Positions 41,347-50,402 of a stretch of DNA of 50,402 nt are shown in pieces. The translations under genes were made by a program, and so were the position numbers. The first letter of the stretch is position 1; the number at the start of each line of letters is the position of its first letter. Origin of the DNA: Pigoraptor vietnamica (lineage: Eukaryota; Opisthokonta; Filasterea); assembly GCA_943704525.1 (NCBI GenBank), contig CALSCQ010001656.1:1-50402 (forward strand), written 5' to 3'. The notes under the pieces were generated by a model, which worked only from the letters and a program-made list of their open reading frames with translations, ran no database searches and had not been told where the DNA came from.

Positions 41347-42970
41347 CTACCGCTGGCTGGGCGCGGGGCCGTTGTTCACGTCGATGAGACGGAGGGGCTC
41401 AAAGATGTCGACCTCGATGGCCTTACCCTTGAACTGCCGGGACGCCACGTAGCGCGCCTCGATGCGGTCCTTGACAATCTCGTACGTCGACCGCGACACG
41501 AGCACCTGCGGCAATCGGCAACAGCAGCGTTGGCACAAGCATTCATGAAGCAAGACAGCAGCCGACCGCATTCATGCGCTCCGTCGCACACGCACCTGGC
41601 CAGCGGCGGCCATGTCGCAAATGCGGCTGGACGTGTTGACCGTGTCTCCAATGCACGTGTACTCGAGGCGCTGGTGGCACCCGACGAACCCGGCCACGAG
41701 CCGGCCCGTGTTGACCCCTATGCCAATCCCGATGGGATCAAGGCCCATCTGCTGGCGCTCTGCGGCGCGCAAGTCGTGCGTTGGTTTAACGCGACTGAAA
41801 AAACACTCGTCACGCCAGTGTACGGACGCACGACTGCTCCGACCAGCCCGCTCACCCTGATTCATCACGCTAATGGCCTCGCGAAACTCAATCGCTGCGG
41901 CGACGCTGTTGTAGACGGGGTCCGTCTCGCTGTCGAGCGTGCCGAACACCGCCATGAGTGCGTCGCCAATGTACTTGTCGAGGATGCCGTGGCGCCGGAA
42001 CACAATCGTCACAAGCTGCAACCAGAGGCGCAGTGAGCGAAGCGACCGAATGAGACACCGCACCGCAAGAAGCATCGCTTGACGGACGAACATGCCCCTG
42101 AGCAAAGAGGCCCCTGCAAGTACACACCCGCTCAAAGTAGTCGTTGAGTATATCGACAATCTCCTGCGGACCAGACGCCTTCTCCGACATGCGCGTGAAG
42201 CCGCGAATGTCCGCAAAAACGACCGTCCCGACAATTTCGCGGCCACCCTGATCCGCACATCACATCATCACGTCAGCACAACGCACCCACTGAGCACTAC
42301 CCACTGTAGATATGCTTCACGCCGCAGTTCCGTTGACGCTCTAGTACGCACACTTGCACTTGACAGCGCGAACCTTTTTGATCTCTCCCTTGCCGCGCAG
42401 CACGCGCTCGACGACCTGCGGCGGGAGGAAACGGTCCAGCTGTTCGCGCGTCTTTGCCTCGGCCTCAACGCGCCGCAGAAGCATCGAATTCTCGATCGCG
42501 ACCGCCGCCTGGTTTGCCACGGCTTTCACAAGGTGGAGATCCTGCACACACACGGCAGACCACAACGGAATCAACAAGACGTCGCAAAAACGGAACACAG
42601 CCGCGCGGTGTATCGACCGCCAGAGGGCAAGGCCAGTGAGCACGCGTGGGTTGCGCACACACCTTCTCCGAGAATGCGTTTACGCGCTCCCTCGAGTCCA
42701 GCTGGAGGACGCCGATGACGTCATCGTGGGTGATGAGAGGCACCACGAGCACCGCGCGGATCGACTCGCGCACAATCGAATTGGAGCCGCTAAAGCGCGG
42801 GTCGTAAAAGGCGTCGCTCGCAATCAGCGACGTGCGGTAGTGCGTCACGTGGTTGAGGATCGTCGCCGACAGCTTAATCTCGTCCACCTGCTTCGTGCCC
42901 GCGCGCACTTTCACCTACGCCCACACAAGCCATTCCACCGTAAGCGGAGCAAAAAGCCCACGGGACACAC

Positions 42971-43003
<33 letters not shown>

Positions 43004-44536
43004 CGCGCACGCGCCTTCATGATGTCGAAGGTGCCCGTCTCCTCGTCCTTGAGCATGACGACGCCGTGGTCTGCCGGCAGAATGCTGAACAGGAGGTCGA
43101 TCATTTTCTCAAGCATCGCGCCAAGGTCCTGCGGGCCAATGCGCGAGATCTCGTGGCACACGCGCAGCTTCTCGTAGTCCTGTCGCAGCGTCTCCACATC
43201 GCCGACCTCCGACGCCGGCAAAAACTCCTTTCGCAATGCATTGTCTTCGAAGGCCTCGTGCACAACGACCTGCGCCCACCGCGGTTTCAGCGCACAGCCA
43301 CGTGAATACCGCACTCAACAACAGACGTCGGTTCAGCACAGCCGCGCGCAACACTCAATTATAATAACACGAGAACAGCAGCACCGCACACTCATTAACA
43401 CGCAGAACGGACACATGCAATCACACCGCAGTTGCCAACAGAGGAATACCGCGCACTAAAAACAGCGCACCTTCTCCTCAAAGTCGTGCTTGTCGGGGAC
43501 GATCGTGACGCAATTGCGCAGCTCGCGATCGCTCTCCACACGCGGCGGACCCCTCGACGAGAGCTCGTCGCCCTCGTGCGCACTGCCGAGAGCACCGGCC
43601 GCGCTTCCCGCCGCCCGAAAGCGCCCCGCAAAGCTCAGCGGGTGTGGCTCACTGCCGGCAGCCATGTACTGCAAGCGCACGCGGCCGAGCTCCACCTCGT
43701 CGCCGTCCGCCAGCAGCTTCTCCTTCACCTTTCTCCGATTCACAATAACGCCATTGCTCGACCCGAGGTCGCGGATCCAATAACCCTCGGCGCGGCGCTC
43801 AATCACGCAGTGCTCCTGCGCCAACATGACGTCAAACGGCCGCACTGCGCACCCCACACACACGACGCAACAAACGCACCTTACTGATCTGTATGTCGTT
43901 GAGCCGAATAGTGTTGCACGACTTGCGGCCGATAGTGACCGCATCCTCAATCAGAGGGAACTCCGTCTCAAGCCCATAGCTCGTGCGATACATGAGGCGT
44001 GCCACGCCAGACGCGCTCCCAAACTGTTCAAAAGCGACAAACGCTTGTCAACAAACGCATTGGCGCCGTCTCATGACGTCCCACAGCCCGCCGCTCACTC
44101 TTGCACCAACCGTATTCAACCGTAACACATGCACACAATGCACACAAACGGCACAAAGATGCTGCGGTGCAGTTCATACGCCGCAGCCTTCTGCAGTCGC
44201 ACACCCACCGACTTCCATATGCTCGGCGTGAGCAGGCTGGCATCGTCGATGGAGGCCTTCCGCAGCTGGCGCACGGGGAGGCGCCCACCCCCCGTCAGCA
44301 GCGAACGAGGGGGAAGCGCCTCCGCACGGTCCTCACCGTCACGCGACGAGTTTGCCGAACTTGGCCGACGACCGGAGGATGCTGAGCGCGAAGAGAGAAT
44401 AGCGTTCAATTTTCTCAAACTACCAATACAAATTCCACGGCCCACACCCACATCCGCCAATGTCAGGCAACTCGGGAATCGACGACTTGCGGCGCGACGC
44501 GGCATCCGCATGCGAGTCGCCGTCCCCGCGCTCCAT
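41347..44536 (-). CDS. FHA-GAF class III nucleotidyl cyclase, predicted adenylate cyclase
   Basis: Eleven exons, 44536..44452, 44381..44209, 44023..43880, 43815..43471, 43269..43015, 42914..42663, 42541..42374, 42247..42128, 42015..41856, 41759..41596 and 41505..41347, give 674 residues. FHA (about 98-190): LIEDAVTIGRKSCNTIRLND, EHCVIERR, GYWIRDLGSSNGVIVNRRKV. GAF (about 270-450): DHGVVMLKDEETGTFDIMK, SLIASDAFYDPRFSGSNSIV, AVANQAAVAIENSMLLRRVE. Cyclase (about 475-650): VGTVVFADIRGFTRMSEK and DKYIGDALMAVFG supply both metal Asp residues; the Lys of DKYIGD and the Thr of YTCIGDTVNTSSRI are the adenine-selecting pair of class IIIb. No membrane segment is seen, so it is soluble. FHA-GAF-cyclase is common in bacteria. 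The 5' border of the intron at 42915..43014 is ambiguous (GC donor, or a GT a few bases inside a GTGTGC repeat). Confidence 0.88.
42966..43012. repeat. Degenerate (CACACG)n microsatellite in an intron
   Basis: ACACACGCACACGCACACGC and similar copies sit at the donor end of a cyclase intron (minus strand GTGTGCGTGTGC), creating several competing 5' splice sites. Confidence 0.8.
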
Positions 44537-45102
44537 GTTGGCGAGCGCAAAGCTCTCAACGTCTCAAGGCGTGCGCATTGCCGCAGACAGAGTTGTCGCA
44601 CACGGATAGACGCGTTCGGTGCTGGTCTCTCCAACGAATTTCCCCGCGTGAAGAGCGAGGCTGCGGTCTGAAGAGCAGAAACAGTGCACTTGGCTGCGTG
44701 TGAGGACTTGGACCCTAAGTGGACGCGAACGACGCACACGTCGTTGGAGAAGCAAGGAGGCGTCGAGTGTGTGTCGTCGCTAGGCAATAGGGGGCGTCTG
44801 GCACTATTTTAGAAGGCACGCGGTCGCTCCATAACCAAAAAAGAACCAAATTTAAAATTATTGCCATATATGGAAAAGTTCGCTACAATTGGACAAACCA
44901 ATAGGGTATTCGCCTGTTTGCTGCCGGCCCCGGTGTTCACTGTAGAGTCAGGCCAAGGGGTGAGAGTACCCCTGGTCAGGCCTCCGACGCCCGACTGCCA
45001 GCACACGAAGACTGCATGGACAGCATTTCCAATCCGTAGCATATTGTGTTGCCATACGGCAGTTGTCTCATTGTATTGCATTCATGACATCAGCGGCGGC
45101 TG
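44537..45102. promoter_or_regulatory. Gap between the cyclase start and the kinesin 3' end
   Basis: It should hold the cyclase promoter/5' leader and kinesin 3' UTR. A long AT-rich run lies at 44815-44880. At 44948-44982 TCAGGCC occurs twice as a direct repeat around a stem-loop (CCAAGGGGT / ACCCCTGG with one bulged A). No ORF with family support. Confidence 0.45.
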
Positions 45103-48100
45103 TCACTGTTGATTGCACTCGCCAGCGTCCTCCCCGGCATTCGCGCCGCCAGTGCGCACAGTGGCAACAGGGCGTCCCATTTGCCCCGTGCCAGATGCAA
45201 TCTTCCCGACCGGCGCAGCCGCGGGACCGGCGGGTCGCGACACGTTCTCCTTGCCGCTCGTGAGCACCTGGCGAAGTGCGCCAGTGTGCCGTGCCTTCAT
45301 GGCGGCCGTGTCCGACGCAGCATCGTGCGCCGGTGCCCGCAGCTGCGCGATCTCCTCCGTCAACCGGCGGTTCTCCTCGGCGACGGCCACGTACTTGGCG
45401 GTTTCGTTGTGCTTGACGAGCCGCAGGGTGCGAATTTCGTCCTGCAGCGCGGCAATCTGCCGCGCCTTGTCGTCGATCTCCCCCTTCAGTGCGGTGAGCA
45501 TGAGGTTCCGCTCCTCACCAAACGACGAGTTGAGTGCGTCGGCGTCGGCGGACACGCCGCGCGAGAGCAGCTCGGCGTTTGCGTCGGCCAGGCGCTTCTC
45601 GAGGAGACGCACCTGCTCGGCAAGGCGCTCGCACTCGCCGCGCATCTGCGCCATGGCCTCCCGCACGCAGTCTGCCGTCGACACCGCCGTGTCCGCCATG
45701 TTGCGACCAAAGCTCGCCACCATCGTCTCGAGATCGCTCTGGAGCTGTTCTGCCTGAGCGCATGCTGCGTCCGCGCGCGCACGCTCGCGCTCGAGATCGG
45801 CCTCCAGGCGCAGCTCGTTCTCGGCAGCCTCGACCCGCAGCGCCTCCTCGACCTCCTGCGCGCGCCGCTGAAGGCTCTCGGCCACCTGGACGGCCTTCTC
45901 CAACTCCGCCTCTGCCGCACGCGTCGCGGACCGGCTGTCCTCGAGCTCTTCGACAAGCCGGTTGATGTGCGCGGCGGCCTCCTCAACCTGCGCCTCCATC
46001 GCAGAGACAGCGGCGCGCAGGGACGACGCCTCGCGCACGGCGCCCTCGCAGGCCTCGCGCGATGCCGCGGCCTCAGTCGCAAGCCTCGAGAGCTCCTTCT
46101 TGCCCATCTCGATCGTCGCCTTGAGCTTGGTCGCCTCCGCGCGTGCCTCGTCGGCCGCGGGCCCGTGTGCGCGCCCCTGCCCCTCGAGCTCGTCAATGTG
46201 GTGACGCAGCATCTCAATCTCCCCGTAGAGGCCTCCGTTGACAACGTCGAGGTCTGCCTGCAGGACGGACACCCGCTGCTTTGCCGACGCGAGCTCGGCG
46301 GAAAGGCGCTCCTTGTCCCTACATACCGTCTCGTACGCGACCTTCATCGCCGTCGCGTCGGCATCGGAGCGTTCCGCGCGGGCAAGGCGGTCGTTGGCGT
46401 CCGTGACCTGCCCCTCCAGGCGCTCACACACTGCCGCCAAATGCTCGCACTGCTCCGTGACGGACACCAACTGGGCCTCGGCAGTGCGCCGACCTTGCGC
46501 GTCTGCGCGGGCCGCAGCTTCGGCAGTCTCGGCGGCGCGCTGGACGGCGGCCACTTGCGAGGTCAGCCGCGCGTTCTCAGCCTCCAGCGACAGAAGGCGC
46601 AGACCGGCGGACTCCTTCGACGCACGCGCCTCGTCGCGTACGGCCGACAGCGCCGCTTCCGCCTCCTCTGCCCGCAGGCTCATCTCCGTTAGCTGCTCGT
46701 ACACTTGCTGCAGCTCGCCGTCGCGCCGGCCGTCTGCTTCTGTGCGGGCCGCAGTCGCCGCCTCAAGCTCCGCCACGCGAGCGCTCGCCTCCGTTGCACT
46801 CTTTTCAAATCCGTCGCGCTCTCGTGTCAGGTGCTCGACCTCCTCCGCAAGCGTTTCAAGGGTCGTCTGGAGGGCTGCCTGCCCGGTCTCAAGCTCCGCG
46901 CGGAGAGCCTCAGACTCGCCAAGCGCGCGAGAGAAGGCGGCGCATTGCTCGGAGAGAGCGCGGACCTCCTCTGTGGCGAGAGACAGCTGGCCGGCGAGCT
47001 CGTGGACGCGCGCCTCGGCGGCCGCCACGTCTTCGTCGCGTTTCTTCTCGGCGCTCTCGACAGCTTGCGCGGCCTCCTTCATGCGCTCCTCGTGCGAGGC
47101 GGCGCTCTTGCGCAGGCGCTCGCATTCCTTCTCAAGCACGCCGCAGTGGTGGCGGACTTCGCGGAGCTCGCTGTCGGCCGCCGCCTTCTCCGCGGCAAGG
47201 GCCGACTTGGCCTGCATCGCGTCCTTCAGCTTGCCTTCGACTTTCTCGAGCTTCGCCGCCCATTTCTCCTGCTCCTTCGCGGCGGCATCGCGCTCCTTCT
47301 GCACTGCAGACGCCTGCTGCGACGCCTGCTTCGCCTCACGCCGCAGCTGCGCCAGCTCCTCGCGCAGACGCCCAACCTCGTTCGTCCCGTGTGCTTGCTT
47401 CTCGCGCTCGGCCTTGACGGCGGCGAGCTCCTTCTCCGCAGCCGTGCGACCCTCCCGCTCCATCTTGAGTTCCGTGCGCGCCTCCGCCAATTCGTCAGCG
47501 GCCTTCTGGAATTGAGATCGGAATTCGGCAGCCTCGGCAGCGGTACGGCGAGCGTCCTCCTCTGCGGTCGCGACGCGTTGCTCGGCACGAGTCAGCTCCG
47601 TCACCTTCTCCGCATAGTCGTCCGCCAGCCTTGCCGCGGCCTCCTTTTCGATTTCGAGGGCCGACACTTGTTGCGCAAAGGCGCTGCACTGGCGCTCCAC
47701 GCGCTCGATTTCCTGTCGCGCGAAGTCGTTGGCAGCTCTCAGCTCGGCCATCTCCTTCGCGACGAGAGCGCCGTCTTCGCGTGCAGCCTCGGTGCCGGCG
47801 CGAAGGGACGCCATCTCAGCCTCCAGCTCGGTGCAGAGGGTGGACGCAAGTGTGAGCTTGTCGCGAAGCTCCGCTATTGTGCCGTTTGCGACGTCCAGCT
47901 GCGCCTGGGTCTCGCCGACAAGCGCGGTGAGGCGGGCTGTCTCTTGCTCCCGCAGGGAGAGCGACTCCTCCGCCTCTCTGAGCGCCGCCTTCGCCGCCCT
48001 CGCTTCCTCCGACAGCGTCGACGTCGCCTCCGTCTCGCGGGCCGCAGCTACCGTGAGCATGTCGCGCAGGCGAGAGCATTCGGCCGTCATTTCGCCGAGG

Positions 48101-50360
48101 TCTCGCTCAAGCACCTCGATCTCGTCGTTGCGGACAGCGTCGTTCAACGCGCGCTCGCTGTTGCACAAAGCCTCGAGGGCGGCAAGGCGGGCGGCAACGT
48201 CTCTCTTCTCAGCGCGGACGGACTCGATTTCTGCGCGCGCCTCTTCCGCCTTGCGCGACAGCTGTGCGTAGGTCGCCTTGGCCGTGCACAGCTCCTCTTG
48301 CAGCGCGATACTCTGCGTGACCGCGTCCTCAAGGTCGCGCCGCATCTCCGCGTTTTCACCGAGCGCCGCTTGGAGCTTCTCTTCCGCCGCCGCAAGGCGC
48401 TGAGACGCTGCCGCCGCCTCTTCGACGGCGACAGTGGCAGCGCAGCGCTCGCACGGCGCTCTGGAGGACTGCGCCACTTCGGCGTCCCACTGGAGCTTGA
48501 GCGCTTCGGCCTCGCGAATTTCCTCGATGGCCTGCAGCTCGTTTTCGAGCTCGAGGATGCGCTTCTTGCAAGCGGCAAGCTCGTCCCTCGCCGTGTTGGC
48601 TTCTGTGGACGCGCGTGCAATTGCCGCGCTCTCGTTCAGGCGAAGGGCGTGCTCTGCGCGCTGCAGCTTTTCCTCCGCTGCGGCGGCAACCGCTTGCGCA
48701 TCCGCGATCGAAGCCTGGAGCGCCTCTGCGTGCTCGCGCAGAGACTCGAGTTCGCCACGCAGGTGCTCGTTCTCAAGCTGGCGCTCCCTGAGCTCCGCGT
48801 CCGTCTGCGTTGCCTCGCTCACGAGCAGCTCGCGTAGCTCCTGCCACTCGGCCTCGGCTTCCTCCGACTGGCGCGTCAGCAGTGCGCACTGTTCACGCGC
48901 CTCCTCGAGCTCCGCGCGGAGGGTCTCGACATCATCGCCTGCCGCGCTTGCTTGCGCCGCTTCCGCCCGGCCGTTTGCCTCCGCGACCGCAATGGACAGC
49001 TCAGCGACCTGATTCTCGAGGTAGGACTGGTTCTCCGCAAGTGCGGCTGCACTCGCGCGAGCCTCGTGCGCATCCGCCACGGCCTTCGACAAGCTCTCCT
49101 CGAGTGCAGCGATGGTTGCGCGGAGGGCTTTCGACTCCGCCTCGGCCGCTGTCTTCGCATTCTCACACTCCGACCTAAGCAGCTCCATCTCCAGGCTCTG
49201 CGCGACCTCGCACTCGCCGGCAACGGACCGAGAGGCCTCCAGCTCCGCTCGCGCAAAGTCAAGAGACTCTTCGGTGGCGCCACCCCGCGCGCGCTCCTCC
49301 TCCAATGCCGACCGCAGCGCGGCCATCTCGGCCGCGTACTCGCACTCGCGCGCGCGCGTCTCGGTCAGCACACGATCGAGCTCCGCGAGCGCCTCGTCCT
49401 TCTCGCGTCGCGTGGCCACGAGTTCGTCGGCCAGCTCGTCGGCGGCGGTCGATTCGCCCTCCACGAGCCGCTGCAGGTGCTCATTTGACTGCTCCAGCAG
49501 CGCCTCCAGCGTGCGCACCTGCTCTTGGTAGCTGCGCACGTCGTCTTCAAGCTCGCGGATGCGCGTGGTTTGAGCCGAGGGCGGTTCTGCCGCATCGACC
49601 GCCTGCAAAAACAAGAAAAGGAGTCTGTCAGTGTGGCAGACACGAAAACCTACAAGTGGCTGCATGGACGACACGGCCGTGTGCTCATAAGCGCATCGAC
49701 GTCGCACCTTGGGGACCTTCGGTGGCTTCGCTTCCTTGCGCACCGGTGGCGCGAAGAGGTCCCTGTTGCCGCTGATGCTCTGCCTAAGAATGGAGAGACT
49801 GCGGGGAAACGGTTTTCAGGCGATTGTAAGCGCGAGTCATCCAGAAAAACATAAAAAGCACAAAAAATTTACGATATTGGCCCTAGGACCCACCGCATCA
49901 TCAATTGGTTCTTGTCGGCGATGGCATCCGTCGTGCTGGAGGACTCTGCCGTCCTCCTCGCCGGCGGCACTGCGGCGGTCTTCTCCTCCGCAATGGCACC
50001 AACGGCGAGCGACTGCTGCGGCAGCGGAACAATCTGCGAGCGGCGCGCGCCAGCCCACCACGTCTCGCGGCGAACCGCCCTCCCCTTCCCAGCCTGCGCG
50101 GGTGCAGGCACCGCAGGACCGACCGCGGCGCCGCCCGAGGTGATGATGAGACGGGTGAGCCGCTCGATTTTCTGCTCCTGAAGGGCGCTGCGCATGTCGC
50201 GCTCCCTTAGCTGCTGAGCGATGGCCTCCTTGTCAGCCTCTACGCGCTCCTTCTCCGACTGGAGCTGCTGCACGTCAATGGCCGAGGCCTCAGCGAGCTG
50301 TCGCTTGAGCTCGCTGATCTCACGCTTGTACCGCTTCATCAGAGCCTCGTTCGTCGTGAC
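45103..50360 (-). CDS. Kinesin-7 (CENP-E)-like tail: neck region and long coiled coil, motor outside the window
   Basis: Exons 50360..49894, 49798..49708 and 49602..45103 give 1,685 residues; an acceptor at 50361 leads into an upstream exon beyond the window. The first residues, VTTNEALMKRYKREISELKR, match the post-motor neck helix of CENP-E/kinesin-7 (EALIKRYRKEI), followed by KIERLTRLIITSGG. Then come LSILRQSISGNRDLFAPPVR and, in a single 4.5-kb exon, about 1,450 residues of nearly unbroken Ala/Glu/Arg coiled coil. The last 60 residues (TSGKENVSRPAGPAAAPVGK...) are basic and disordered, with a KEN-like sequence (SGKEN) that could be an APC/C degron. In animals CENP-E links kinetochores to microtubules; MIS12 is also in this window. 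The motor is not seen, so the subclass is likely rather than proven. Long antisense ORFs opposite it are codon-bias shadows. Confidence 0.8.
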
Positions 50361-50374
50361 CTGCACGCAGACGT

Positions 50375-50396
50375 GTGTACGTGTGTGTGTGTGTGC
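50375..50396. repeat. (GT)n microsatellite in a kinesin intron at the window edge
   Basis: About ten GT units within the intron that precedes the first visible kinesin exon (acceptor at 50361). Confidence 0.85.
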
Positions 50397-50402
50397 GGGG
50401 GG

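Noticed and set aside
46238-48837. Very long plus-strand ORFs opposite the kinesin tail (up to 710 codons)
   Set aside because: They are Leu/Arg/Ser-rich mirror images of biased Glu/Ala/Arg codons in the minus-strand coiled coil. Their starts are not reliable ATGs and they show no family motifs.
1-50402. CRISPR arrays, phage genes, transposons, operons, rRNA or tRNA genes
   Set aside because: No spaced direct repeats, transposase or integrase motifs, or foldable tRNA or rRNA were found. The gene structure is eukaryotic throughout.

Overview
This is a compact, GC-rich eukaryotic nuclear window. It holds 24 genes I can assign or outline, plus three weaker small ORFs. Most genes are split by very short introns, typically 57-90 bp, with GTGNGN or GTANGN donors and NCAG acceptors; a few use GC donors. 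Several introns keep a TACTAAC-like branch site. The gene set points to a holozoan: a near-canonical MAX bHLH-zipper, PHTF, an EED-type Polycomb WD40 protein, RAP1GAP, a C11orf65/MFI homologue and a YPEL5-like yippee protein. Tiny introns and intergenic gaps that are often under 200 bp suggest a unicellular relative of animals (choanoflagellate, filasterean or teretosporean) rather than an animal. The lineage is inferred from protein families only. Exon borders were found by hand from splice signals, reading frame and family conservation; all spliced lengths close in frame.

Layout. 1-12.6 kb: PHTF 5' part (-), a CDP-alcohol phosphatidyltransferase (-), a small ORF (+), yippee (-), a mitochondrial-type J-protein (+), a microsatellite-rich gap (4.4-5.6 kb), MIS12 (-), an EEF1AKMT4-like methyltransferase (+), a 1,042-residue RRM/WD40/C2H2/J-domain fusion (-), ETFRF1 (+) and TPRKB (-). 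12.7-21.3 kb: a small ORF, an ENPP-type phosphodiesterase (+), MAX (-), a FRAG1/DRAM/Sfk1 membrane protein (+), EXOSC1 (-), PIGA (+) and importin-alpha (+). 21.9-31 kb: an unrecognised coiled-coil protein (+), an IQ-motif MFI homologue (-), a cysteine-synthase-like PLP enzyme (+), a PH-PH-filamin protein (-) and MED11 (+). 31-50.4 kb: EED (-), RAP1GAP (-), a small ORF (+), a membrane-anchored TTL-like protein (+), an FHA-GAF class III cyclase (-) and the 1,685-residue tail of a kinesin-7/CENP-E-like motor (-, motor domain outside the window).

How the genes relate. This is ordinary eukaryotic housekeeping synteny, not an operon or defence island. Genes are often head to head, and many of the shared promoters carry a palindromic CACGTG E-box, the site expected for the MAX family whose own gene lies here. 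The most novel items are the RRM/WD40/zinc-finger/J-domain fusion, EED with a long basic N-terminus and an inserted AT-hook, the bacterial-style FHA-GAF adenylate cyclase, the anchored TTL-like protein, and the E-box pattern.
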